Positions 17,450-27,000 of a stretch of DNA of 64,000 bases are shown here, piece by piece. Location of the stretch: contig NZ_VISL01000001.1 in the NCBI RefSeq assembly GCF_007827465.1, positions 439,001 to 503,000 of the forward strand, read 5' to 3'. How positions within the stretch are numbered: position 1 is the stretch's first letter; every line of letters starts with the position of its first letter. The notes under the pieces were generated by a model. The model was not told where the DNA came from. It saw nothing but the letters and a program-made list of their open reading frames with translations, and searched no databases. A program made the position numbers and the translations under genes. The stretch comes from Dokdonia sp. Hel_I_53. Lineage in GTDB: Bacteria; Bacteroidota; Bacteroidia; Flavobacteriales; Flavobacteriaceae.

Positions 17450-19663
17450 TTAAAGAACTAACAAATTTGATTGACGTAGTTGCTGTATAGATTTAGAAAA
17501 CCAGAACAATTCAAAATTATCCATTTCTGTCTCATAATCTTTTTGCAACATACCATATGTTATTGCTTTCTCAGTATAGGGAGAAAGTAATGGTAGCCAT
17601 TTTAAAAGCCAGTCAGATTGTTGTTTTTCTAAAATAATGGAAAATTCCTGCGTTTTATCTATAAAGAGCAACGAGGCCATCGATCGTTTTTTCTTTTTAT
17701 ACGCTGTAACAATGGGATTATTACCCAGCCATATAACTTTGGCGGTTGCTTTTTCAGAAAGTCGCGGAGCTATTTGTAAACAATTTTCAATATAATCTGC
17801 TGCAATGTTTGTTTCTGGAATGTCAAACTCAAACCACTCTTGAAGTTCTAAGTCAAATCCAATCCCGTGCATAAAATTGTAGAGTGATTTTTTTAAACCA
17901 TAACTAAATAGACTATGATCAATTCCCGTTTGGTCTGTAAATTCTACATCATTATTAGCAAATGTAATATCATTATAATGAGGAACAACGCCATAGCTTT
18001 CTGGATCTAATCCAACAGGACTATGTGTAGTAAGTGCAAACTGATGCCAAAAGCCAGATTGTATAATCCCCAGCTCAAATAACTGACGTACCATTTCTAA
18101 ACTATCCACAGTTTCTTGAATAGTTTGGGTTGGGTATCCATACATCAAGTAGGAGTGTACCATTATATCTGCCTCCGTAAAATTGCGAGTTACCTGAGCT
18201 ACCTTTGCCACGCTCACTCCTTTATCTATAAGCTTTAGGAGTCTGTCTGAGGCTACCTCTAAACCACCTGAAACGGCAATACAACCCGACGCTTTTAGCA
18301 GCTTACACAAATCGGCGGTAAAATTTTTCTCAAAACGGATATTAGTCCACCAAGTAATAACTAGCTTTCGCCTGAGAATTTCTAAGGCAACGGCTTTCAT
18401 TAATGCAGGTGGTGCCGCTTCATCTACAAAGTGAAAACCGCTTTGCCCTGTCTCAGCTACCAGCGTTTCTATACGATCTACTAACGTACGTGCGGCAACT
18501 GGCTCATATATTTTAATATAATCCAGCGAGATATCACAAAAGGTACATTTTCCCCAGTAACAACCGTGTGCCATGGTAAGTTTGTTCCATCTACCATCGC
18601 TCCACAAGCTATGCATGGGGTTTGCAATCTCAATTACCGAAACATATTTAGAAAGTAGGAGATCACTATAATCTGGCGTTCCCACGTCCACTTGTTTATA
18701 ATCAGCTTTTAGACTATTGTTTTTATAAACTACATTACCATTTTCAATTAGAAATGTTCGTTTGTATGTAGCTGCATCTTTATGATAAATCACATTTTCA
18801 ATAAGGTGTTCTACAGGAAGTTCACCATCGTCTAGGGTGATGTAGTCGATAAACTCAAACACACGAGTATCGCTTACACTACGTAATTCTGTATTTGGAA
18901 AACCACCACCCATAGCAACTTTGGTATCGGGGAAGTGTTTCTTTAGGTATTGACCACAACGAAAAGCACTATACAAATTTCCAGGAAATGGTACCGAAAT
19001 GAGAACTAGTTTGGGTACGCTTTCGCGAAAGCGTGACGACAATATTTCTATCGTTAACTCATCTATATAACTCGGTTTTTCTTGTAATCTTTCATACAAC
19101 TCATCAAAACTATTGGCGCTTTGCCCCAACTTTTCTGCATAGCGACTAAAACCAAAATGTGGATCTACACACTCGATGATAAAATCTGAAAGGTCTTCTA
19201 GAAAGAGAGTAGCAAGGTGTTTTGCTTTGTCTTGTAGTCCCATTTCTCCAAAAGCATAGTCAATATCGTCCAGCTGCTCAAAACGTGATGCACGAGGTAA
19301 AAATGTATCTGTACACAACTGTCTGGCAAGTGTCTGGTTATCGCCTTGTAGAAATGCGATCACAGGATCAATTTTTTGAATATACTCGTTACGTAAGGTA
19401 AGAATGCGTAGTGCATTTTCAGAAAGTGCGCTGTCTTTATGTAAGACTTGTGTAAAAATTTCTGTAAACCTCTTTGCACTAAAAAGTTCTAACAAGACCT
19501 CAATACCCAGATCCATCTGGTAACTATTAATCCCTTTTGTATTGAGAAAACCTTTTATGTAGGCAGTCGCGGGATAGGGAGTATTTAGTTGGGTAAAGGG
19601 TGGAGTTATGAGGAGTATGTCTTGCAAAACGGGTTCTATTAAAGCCTCACAAAGATACTTCAA
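17450..19663 (-). CDS. B12-binding-domain radical SAM protein
   Basis: Radical SAM protein of 737 residues with an N-terminal cobalamin-binding-like segment (DILLITPPFTQLNTPYP, then VPFPGNLYSAFRCGQYLKKHFPDTKVAMGGGFPNTE). The cluster motif near residue 370 is GCYWGKCTFC, i.e. CX4CX2C rather than the common CX3CX2C. The rest of the core is visible in HFVDEAAPP, GCIAVSGGLEVASDRLL and HSYLMYGYPTQTIQETVDSLEMV. Reaction unknown; related proteins methylate or rearrange unreactive carbons. A palindrome copy supplies FRES in SSRFRESVPKL, between two domains. It starts 7 bases after the stop of the dihydrouridine synthase gene, so it is last in a three-gene operon. Confidence 0.85.
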   Translation of the reverse strand: MKYLCEALIEPVLQDILLITPPFTQLNTPYPATAYIKGFLNTKGINSYQMDLGIEVLLELFSAKRFTEIFTQVLHKDSALSENALRILTLRNEYIQKIDPVIAFLQGDNQTLARQLCTDTFLPRASRFEQLDDIDYAFGEMGLQDKAKHLATLFLEDLSDFIIECVDPHFGFSRYAEKLGQSANSFDELYERLQEKPSYIDELTIEILSSRFRESVPKLVLISVPFPGNLYSAFRCGQYLKKHFPDTKVAMGGGFPNTELRSVSDTRVFEFIDYITLDDGELPVEHLIENVIYHKDAATYKRTFLIENGNVVYKNNSLKADYKQVDVGTPDYSDLLLSKYVSVIEIANPMHSLWSDGRWNKLTMAHGCYWGKCTFCDISLDYIKIYEPVAARTLVDRIETLVAETGQSGFHFVDEAAPPALMKAVALEILRRKLVITWWTNIRFEKNFTADLCKLLKASGCIAVSGGLEVASDRLLKLIDKGVSVAKVAQVTRNFTEADIMVHSYLMYGYPTQTIQETVDSLEMVRQLFELGIIQSGFWHQFALTTHSPVGLDPESYGVVPHYNDITFANNDVEFTDQTGIDHSLFSYGLKKSLYNFMHGIGFDLELQEWFEFDIPETNIAADYIENCLQIAPRLSEKATAKVIWLGNNPIVTAYKKKKRSMASLLFIDKTQEFSIILEKQQSDWLLKWLPLLSPYTEKAITYGMLQKDYETEMDNFELFWFSKSIQQLRQSNLLVL
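19017..19034. repeat. Dispersed palindrome, copy 5 (in radical SAM gene)
   Basis: Core 19019-19032, dyad 18 bp. Read on the minus strand as RFRES. Confidence 0.9.
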
Positions 19664-19670
19664 ATTGCCA

Positions 19671-20618
19671 TCACTGTTGCATTTTTAGAATCTCATCAAC
19701 AGCTTTGCGATACTTTATAGGATTGCCTGCTTTTTTAATCGCTTTATATACCTTTTGAGGATTATGGGTAGTCTTAGAGAAAAATTCCCAAAACCCGAGC
19801 ATCTTCATCTTAATAGGCGTAGGGCCAGAGAGTGCAGCATCGTATTGCTCATATATTGTATCGTGAAAGGCTCTAAATCGCTCCCATCTATCTTTAGGAT
19901 AAACTGTAGTGTCTGCTTTAATCATGCTAGGTAAGAAAGGATCTGAGATAAGTCCTCTTCCCATCATAAAATGCTCAATAGATGGAAAGCGTTCTTGCAT
20001 TTTCTTAAATTGCGATACACTTGTAATGTCACCGTTGTAATACAGGGTATGCTTTGCCTGATCAATACATTGCTGAAAGCCATTAAGATCTACACCGCCT
20101 TTGTATAATTGTTTCCCTAAACGTGCGTGAATAGCTACATTTTTAAGCGGGTATTTATCTAAAACTTTAAACGACTCTAGAATCTCCGTACTATGTTCAT
20201 ATCCCAATCTCATCTTCATAGAGATAGTTACATCTGTTTCGCTATGCGCACGATCTAGAATATGATCAATTTTTTCGGTATTACATATCAATCCCGAACC
20301 CATGCCACTTTTAGTCACCATAGGATAGGGGCAGCCCAAGTTCCAATTCAGCTCTTTGTAACCAAGGGATTGAATATACTTGATAACAAATATAAATTCA
20401 TCTGCACTTGCGGTCATGACCTGTGGGATCACTTCTAGCGCCGTATTTACCGCAGGATCTAGATCTCTTTGGTAACTACCCTTAATGACCATCTTCCCAT
20501 TGAGTCGTATATAAGGAGCGTAGTAAGTATCTATCCCTCCAAAGAATTTTGCTTGCGCATTTCTAAATCTAAAATCTGTAAAGCCCTGAAGCGGGGAGGA
20601 GAGCAGTTGATATGCCAT
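19671..20618 (-). CDS. tRNA-dihydrouridine synthase family protein
   Basis: FMN-dependent TIM-barrel enzyme of 315 residues that reduces uridine to dihydrouridine in tRNA. Motifs: LSSPLQGFTDFRFR at the start, ELNWNLGCPYPMVTKSGMGSGLICN with the catalytic cysteine in GCPYP, MKMRLGYE, HARLGKQLYKGGVDL, YYNGDI, and MMGRGLISDPFLP. Closest in pattern to DusC-like proteins. Its ATG overlaps the upstream GH13 stop by one base (TAATG), so translation is probably coupled. Why it is joined to a GH13 phosphorylase-like gene and a radical SAM gene is unclear. Confidence 0.9.
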   Translation of the reverse strand: MAYQLLSSPLQGFTDFRFRNAQAKFFGGIDTYYAPYIRLNGKMVIKGSYQRDLDPAVNTALEVIPQVMTASADEFIFVIKYIQSLGYKELNWNLGCPYPMVTKSGMGSGLICNTEKIDHILDRAHSETDVTISMKMRLGYEHSTEILESFKVLDKYPLKNVAIHARLGKQLYKGGVDLNGFQQCIDQAKHTLYYNGDITSVSQFKKMQERFPSIEHFMMGRGLISDPFLPSMIKADTTVYPKDRWERFRAFHDTIYEQYDAALSGPTPIKMKMLGFWEFFSKTTHNPQKVYKAIKKAGNPIKYRKAVDEILKMQQ

Positions 20619-22339
20619 TAACTAGTTTTATCTTTTGAGGTAGTAATCGCATAGCTAAGCTTTTTTAAATCTACCGTTAGCATCGCAAAAGCGTCTTGGT
20701 GCTCCCAACTCATAGAAAAATGATTGTTAGCCTTTTTCTCTATTGTAAACGTACCATTAAAGGCCACCGAGGTGTTACGTAGCTTAATCATTTCTAGTTG
20801 CTTTTGTACAACCTCCATTTCTAGCCTTTGTTCTACCTGATCTAGTGATAGTGTGGTTCTATTAATTTCCTTATGCCCACCTTGTCCAGCAGCATCTGCT
20901 GCGTTATAATCATTTTTTCCAGCAAAGAGGTCTAAGTACCAAATTTGAGGGATACCGGGCATAAATAATTGTATCGCCCTAGCGAGAAGTAGCTTATCAT
21001 CACTTTCTCCCAAAGCGCTATAATAGGTTGCATTAACTTGGTAATATGAAATTTTGTTACCTTCTGGATCATATATATTCTTAACTCGACCACCACGTTC
21101 TAAAATAGTTTCGATACAATTTTCTATTTCGTTGTCATCGAGCAATCCAGCACGATACGAATCATCCTGTTGTGCTCCCTTGAGGTCCAGAACAGGTATC
21201 CCATCGTGGCAACCTAGCATATTTACAGTTTTATATCCTTTTGTAACAATCTCGTTTGCCCACTTAAGCAATGCAGTTGCAGAGCTGGTTTCAAGCGTAT
21301 GGATTAACAAGCCAGGTAAGAAAAAATCATAAATCTGATAGCCCTCTCTAGCAACTTCATCATGAAGGCCTACACCATATTCTGCATGAATTTCTGGCAA
21401 CAATGTTAACTCATATTTTTTTGCAATCTTTTGAATGCGATCTAAATATTCCCAGGTCCCAGGAGTATTAAAGAAATTACGCTCTCCTACTTCTTTATGT
21501 AAATAAGCAAAAGCATCTAATCGTAATATCTTACAACCATAACCACTAACTTTCCTGAGTGTTTCGTCATAAAAATCCCATACTTTCTGAGATTTTGCAT
21601 TTACATCCATCTGACCTAAATACACGCAATTATTTCTTACTAGGTCAAGAATTTCATTTTTTGCAGGTTCGCTTTCGCGAAAGCGTATGGACTCTAAAGC
21701 CTCATTTTTTTTGATAGCCTTGTTGACTAATTGAACTGCCTCCTTCTTGGCAGACTCAGTTAAAGAAGTAATAGTTGAGAGTGTAGCTATTGATATGGGT
21801 TGGTAGGTAACTTTTTGATAAAATGTATTCCAATAAGGAGGTTCACTACCGTCTGGAAAATTTACTTTTAGGACAGGGAGTCCAGGCTTACGCATGAAAA
21901 GCTTATTTAACATGTCTTGCGGTGGAATAGCCACACCATCTTTAACTGTGGCTGTGTTATTTTGCCAAAATGTATTCCAATTAATGAAAAAATCAGCGTA
22001 AGGCGAGTTACTGCCTTTTTTCAATAGGTCTTTAAATTGAGGAGATGCAACGGATAAATGATTAAGAACGATATCAAATTTGAGCATAATATCTAGCTCT
22101 TTAAGATCTTCTAAATCTTGCGTAGATACCAGTGTATTGTTAATGTTATAATCTATAATGGAGAATCCTCTATCTAAATCACTATTGAAAAACGTAGGTA
22201 AAATATAGAATAATGAGAAAGCCTCCTGCATTTCTGGTTTTTGTAAAACAGAAATCATATCACTTAACGTTGCTCCAATACTATCTGGGTATGCGTTGAG
22301 CATCACGCCATTGGGAATAATTTGTTCTAACTTTGACAT
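20618..22339 (-). CDS. GH13 sucrose phosphorylase-like glycosidase
   Basis: Cytoplasmic alpha-amylase-family enzyme of 573 residues with a pattern like GH13 subfamily 18 (sucrose, glucosylglycerate and related phosphorylases). The barrel opens with GVMLNAYPDSIGATLSDM. Conserved regions: KFDIVLNHLS (region I), LRLDAFAYLHKEVG with probable nucleophile Asp275, LLPEIHAEY with acid/base Glu316, and MLGCHDGIPVLDL (usually a THDG-type motif). No signal peptide. Which disaccharide or glycoside it phosphorolyses cannot be told. A palindrome copy supplies FRES at about residues 220-223, in the lysine-rich insertion KKNEALESIRFRESEPAKNE. First gene of the minus-strand operon. Confidence 0.88.
   Translation of the reverse strand: MSKLEQIIPNGVMLNAYPDSIGATLSDMISVLQKPEMQEAFSLFYILPTFFNSDLDRGFSIIDYNINNTLVSTQDLEDLKELDIMLKFDIVLNHLSVASPQFKDLLKKGSNSPYADFFINWNTFWQNNTATVKDGVAIPPQDMLNKLFMRKPGLPVLKVNFPDGSEPPYWNTFYQKVTYQPISIATLSTITSLTESAKKEAVQLVNKAIKKNEALESIRFRESEPAKNEILDLVRNNCVYLGQMDVNAKSQKVWDFYDETLRKVSGYGCKILRLDAFAYLHKEVGERNFFNTPGTWEYLDRIQKIAKKYELTLLPEIHAEYGVGLHDEVAREGYQIYDFFLPGLLIHTLETSSATALLKWANEIVTKGYKTVNMLGCHDGIPVLDLKGAQQDDSYRAGLLDDNEIENCIETILERGGRVKNIYDPEGNKISYYQVNATYYSALGESDDKLLLARAIQLFMPGIPQIWYLDLFAGKNDYNAADAAGQGGHKEINRTTLSLDQVEQRLEMEVVQKQLEMIKLRNTSVAFNGTFTIEKKANNHFSMSWEHQDAFAMLTVDLKKLSYAITTSKDKTS
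21670..21685. repeat. Dispersed palindrome, copy 6 (in GH13 gene)
   Basis: Core 21671-21684, dyad 16 bp. Read on the minus strand as RFRES. Confidence 0.9.
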
Positions 22340-22533
22340 ATATGCATAATTTTAGTGCAATAATACCATCTTTAAGAGTGACTAGTGATCTAAAAAAAGT
22401 TATACTAGCTGTTTTATCTATTAAGATTAATTTTGTGCAGTACTTACAATAAGTAATTAAATCAAAAATTTAGCTCAAAATTCGAGATAAATTTTAGATG
22501 TAGGAAATTATTGGGAATTCTCGATAGTGATTA

Positions 22534-23013
22534 TTAAATGTCGTAATTTTTTTTTCCACTAAAATCGTCTAGTTTTTTGTTTGTAGCATCCTGCATTTTC
22601 TTTTTTAAAAATGGAGTCCATCCTAATACGTATCCAATTGATCCTAGTGCTTGTTTAGTCCATTTCCAAAGGTTGAAAGAATCTATATGCTCAACAATTT
22701 TTCCATTTTTAAATTTGAAGTTTGAGCTGACGTTATTAATGACTTTTCTCTTTTTTTTACCATAAAGATATGTGGCTGTCCATCTTACATTACCCTGCTC
22801 AGTTGTAGAGTTTATGATTTCATAATTGATTTCTAAATCCTTAGACTTTCTAGATAAAAGCATTTCCCACATAGCACGTGCTCTTTTTCCTCTTAGCGTT
22901 CCAAAAACTGGGTCTTTAAACAGAATATTTTCATCATAGCATTCTGTCATTCCTTTGAAGTTTCCTTGGGCAAATGACGTGTAAAATTTTTCTAGTAATT
23001 CTTTGTTAGTCAT
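22534..23013 (-). CDS. NTF2/SnoaL-like domain protein
   Basis: Small alpha+beta barrel protein of 159 residues. ATG 23013 (MTNKELLEKFYTSFAQGN) is preferred over an upstream ATG at 23040 because the SnoaL/NTF2 fold starts there: helix ELLEKFYTSFAQGNFKGMTECYDENILFKDPVF, then strands ending GKIVEHIDSFNLWKWTKQALG. Families of this type include polyketide cyclases, isomerases and catalytically inert dimers, so no reaction can be assigned. The C-terminal 35 residues are basic. It sits alone in a sparse region. Confidence 0.8.
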   Translation of the reverse strand: MTNKELLEKFYTSFAQGNFKGMTECYDENILFKDPVFGTLRGKRARAMWEMLLSRKSKDLEINYEIINSTTEQGNVRWTATYLYGKKKRKVINNVSSNFKFKNGKIVEHIDSFNLWKWTKQALGSIGYVLGWTPFLKKKMQDATNKKLDDFSGKKNYDI

Positions 23014-23268
23014 GGCTTCATTATGAATATTTCTGTACAAATGTGTTGTGCTACTTAATTATAGTTAGCACTCTTAAAGAGTACAATTAATGGAGGTTTC
23101 AGCTGTTTTCTGGAAATCTACAATTCACTTAAGGATGACAAAGCGTTCACGTTGAGTCGTATATTAAAGTTAATTGACCTTCATATTTTTATTCGTATAG
23201 TGGACTACAACATACGTAAGTTTCATAATTTATGAAATTAATTCTAAACGAACACTTAACGGGAAATG

Positions 23269-23766
23269 TTAATTAATAAAACTAGCAGGAGTAATTTCGG
23301 GGATTACAATGACATAATCGTACCCTTTAATTACCCTCTCTAATGTTTTGTTCTCAATTTTTATTTTGTTTGATATTAATTTATTTAAAATTTCTTTGTT
23401 ATTGAAAAGATACCATTTGCTTTCACCCATGCTATCAAAAAATACTTTAAAATGTTTTAAGTCATCACTATTTGGGTCTATTTTTTGATTTTCCATACCA
23501 TTTAAGGGTACACCTTGTATACCATTTTTTCCAATGACCATTATATGTAAAGATGATTCAAATTGACTATCCGCAATGTTATTTATTAAACTCCCTATAT
23601 CTTGAAGTTCTAATAAACTTTCACCTTTGGGTAAATGGTTGGCACCATATTTATATAAGTTTTTCGATTTTGGTATCACTTTATAATTCTGCATTAGGTT
23701 GTGCTTCATTAACTGTACTCTAAGGTGATGGCTACCGCTAGTATAAATTTTTTGAGATAATTTCAA
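23269..23766 (-). CDS. Unrecognised ORF, probably the C-terminal remnant of a larger protein
   Basis: A 165-residue frame starting at TTG. Upstream the frame stays open for 24 more codons (to about 23838) with no ATG before a stop, so a normal start is missing. The content looks like true protein: HHLRVQLMKHNLMQNY, then KSKNLYKYGANHLPKGES, IGSLINNIADSQFESSLHIMVIG and a C-terminus YDYVIVIPEITPAS. This pattern recalls the end of exported proteins of the erythromycin-esterase/ChaN-like type in Bacteroidota, which I recall as having a similar 'YDYLV..P..TPA' end. That match is from memory and uncertain. With the signal peptide and N-terminal half absent, a pseudogene is the more likely state. Confidence 0.4.
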   Translation of the reverse strand: MKLSQKIYTSGSHHLRVQLMKHNLMQNYKVIPKSKNLYKYGANHLPKGESLLELQDIGSLINNIADSQFESSLHIMVIGKNGIQGVPLNGMENQKIDPNSDDLKHFKVFFDSMGESKWYLFNNKEILNKLISNKIKIENKTLERVIKGYDYVIVIPEITPASFIN

Positions 23767-24040
23767 ATCTTTTATTACGCCTTGTTCATGAGAACTTAGT
23801 TCAAGACTATCTAATTTTTTTAACTGCTTTCTACAGAATTAGATGACACCATAAAGTACTGAATTATAGACGACAGAGTTAAGAAAAAGATGGAGGTATA
23901 TAGTAAAAGATGTATCACATATAGGATGCGTAGCGAGTTATGGGGATTTATATATTGACAACCCAGCGTTGATTAATAAAAGGGTTGCTAACAGTTAAAC
24001 ACTCCATAATTATCGTTATGAGATGACTCAATATGCCTAA
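23767..24040. other. Non-coding stretch next to the gene remnant
   Basis: I see no start codon with a sensible frame on either strand and no copy of the palindrome. The first 75 bases continue the open frame of the remnant without an initiator. The rest is AT-rich with no clear promoter or hairpin until the terminator at 24044. Confidence 0.4.
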
Positions 24041-24043
24041 AAA

Positions 24044-24072
24044 GAAGCCCCACCAAGGTATTGGTGAGGCTT
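24044..24072 (-). terminator. Rho-independent terminator after pyruvate carboxylase
   Basis: Stem 24046-24056 with 24061-24071 (one mismatch), GGTA loop. On the minus strand it is followed by a T-rich tract (CTTCTTTTTAGG). Confidence 0.75.
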
Positions 24073-24095
24073 TAAAACAATTTATTGTGTATATA

Positions 24096-27000
24096 CTAGC
24101 TTATAGTAACCACAAGATCATCCTGTTGCACCATCTCACCTTCAGAAAGGATCACTGCAGAAACTTTTCCATCTTTAAAAGCAGTAACGGTTGTTTCCAT
24201 TTTCATGGCTTCAATAATAAATAGAGGGTCGTTTTCTTTCACTTCTTGCCCTTTCTTAACCAATACTTTGTAAAGCAAGCCTTGAAGTGGAGCTCCTATC
24301 TGATCTTCATTTTCAGGATCAATTTTTTGATTTATTTCTTTCTTAATGTTCAAAGAGGCATCTAGAATCTCTACAAATCTATTTTCACCATTTACTTGGA
24401 AAAATACCGTACGCATTCCATCATCGTTAGGAATACTGATGGAAAGTAACTTAATAATAACTGTTTTGCCAGGCTCTAATTCTATAAGAATTTCTTCTCG
24501 CAATTTCATCCCGTAAAAGAAATTGGTGGTCGGTACCAATGCTAAATTTCCGTACTTCTTATAATTCTCATGTGCTTGCTCAAATACTTTTGGATACAAC
24601 ATATAAGATAAGAAATCCTCCATTTCTAATGGTCTCGTAAACCCTTTTTGAAATTTGCTAGTAAAGGCCTCAAATTCCTTATCAAAGTCTACAGGTGATA
24701 GATGCGCATTAGGTCGCTCACTATAAGCTTCTCTATTTTTTAGAATAATCTTTTGTAGTTCTTTTGGGAAACCGCCTACTGGCTGTCCTAAATCTCCTTT
24801 AAAGAAGTTTATAACAGATTCTGGAAAAGAGATTTCTTGTCCACGCTGCATTACATCTTCTGGTGTTAAATTATTAGTAACCATAAAGATGGACATATCA
24901 CCCACTACTTTAGAGCTTGGTGTAACTTTGACTAAGTTGCCAAACATTTTATTTACGGCAGCATACATTTGCTTTACTTCAGAAAAACGATCTCCTAAGC
25001 CTAGTGCCGTAGCCTGCGGTCTCAAGTTAGAATATTGACCGCCCGGAATTTCGTGTTGAAATACTTCTGCTGTTCCCGCTTTTAAACCAGACTCAAACGG
25101 GTAATACAATTCTCGGGTGTCTTCCCAGAAATTTGAAAATTGATTTAACGATTTCATGTCAAATTGATGATCACGCTCTTGAAATTTCATCATCTCTACC
25201 ACCGCATTGAAGTTGGGTTGAGAGGTAAGTCCAGATAACCCACCCAGCGCCACATCCACTACATCTACATTGGCCTCAATTGCTTTCAAATAGGTAGCCG
25301 TTTGTAATGACGACGTATCGTGTGTGTGTAAATGAATAGGAACATTTACTGTTTCTTTTAAAGCAGTAACCAATTCTGTAGCTGCATATGGTTTTAAAAG
25401 CCCTGCCATATCTTTAATTGCGATCATGTGGGCACCAGCGTTCTCTAGATCTTTTGCGAGCTGTAAATAGTACTCGAGGTTATATTTAGTCTGCTTAGTA
25501 TTTAAAATATCGCCTGTGTAACTCATCGCCGCTTGCGCGATTCCTCCAGTGTTCTTACGTACATAATTCATACTAGGCTCCATTGCCTTTACCCAGTTTA
25601 ATGAATCAAAAATGCGGAAGACATCTACACCGTTTTCCCAAGATTTGGTCACAAACTTTTCTATGAGATTATCTGGATACGCCTTATATCCTACACCATT
25701 AGAACCTCTTAATAACATCTGAAAAAGAATATTAGGAATTGCCTTTCTCAATTCACGTAATCGAGTCCAAGGACTCTCGTGTAAGAAACGCAGACAAACA
25801 TCAAAGGTAGCACCTCCCCAAACTTCCATACTAAATGTATTTGCATGATTTTTTGCAAAACTTTCGGCCACTTTGAGCATATCATAGGTACGCATGCGTG
25901 TAGCTAGTAAAGATTGGTGCGCATCACGCATTGTAGTGTCTGTGTACTGAATTTGTTTTTCATCGAGAAGCCACTTGCAAAATTTCTCTGGTCCTAATTC
26001 AGTGAGAATATCTTTCGTACCCTTTGGAAAAGCTGCAGATTTCTCGAATACAGGAACTACTGGTGCTCTAAAAGCTTTTGTTTTGTCTTCAAACTTTACA
26101 TCAGGATTACCGTTTACACTTACTTCTGCAAGAAACTGAACCACTTTAGAAGTTCTATCTTGAGAGAGTTTAATATCAAATAGGGCAGGAGTGTTCTGTA
26201 TAAAATTCACAGTAGTTTCTCCTTTTCTAAAGGTATCGTGTTGAATGACATTTTGTAAAAAATGAATGTTAGTTTCAACACCACGTATTCTAAACTCTTT
26301 AAGAGCACGCACCATTTTACGTATGGCACCATCTAAAGTTCTTCCATGAGAAGAAACTTTTACTAGCATAGAGTCAAAAAATGGACTCACTTGATACCCT
26401 TGATAAATACTTCCCGCATCTAGACGTATACCCATTCCTGAGGCGCTACGATATGTAGTGATTTTACCGTAATCTGGTGTAAAATTTTTCTTAGGATCTT
26501 CCGTGGTGAGACGACATTGTATCGCATAGCCATACGTTGCGATAGACTCTTGATGATAGATTTTTATTTGCTTATCTGACAACTTATAACCCCCAGCAAT
26601 AAAAATTTGAGATTTCACAAGGTCAATACCCGTTACCATCTCTGTGACGGTATGTTCTACTTGAATACGAGGATTTACTTCTATAAAGAAAATATTATCC
26701 TCTTGGTCTACAAGAAACTCAACCGTACCTATATTATTGTAATTCACTTCCTGAGCTATAGCAACAGCGTGCTCATGTAGTTTTGTGGTTACCTCTTTTG
26801 ATACATTGAAAGAAGGTGCCATCTCAACTACCTTCTGGTGTCTACGTTGTACAGAACAGTCACGTTCATGTAGATGACGTATGTTTCCATGAGCATCTGC
26901 CACAATTTGCACCTCAATATGCTTTGGATTCTCCACATATTTTTCGAGAAACATAGTATCATCCCCAAAAGCATTTAAAGCTTCGTTTTTTGCAGAATCA

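Noticed and set aside
23955..24000. An integron attC-like or recombination site (ACAACCCAGCG...CTAACAGTTAAAC)
   Set aside because: No inverted RYYYAAC/GTTRRRY pair of the right layout is present, and there is no integrase or gene cassette series nearby.
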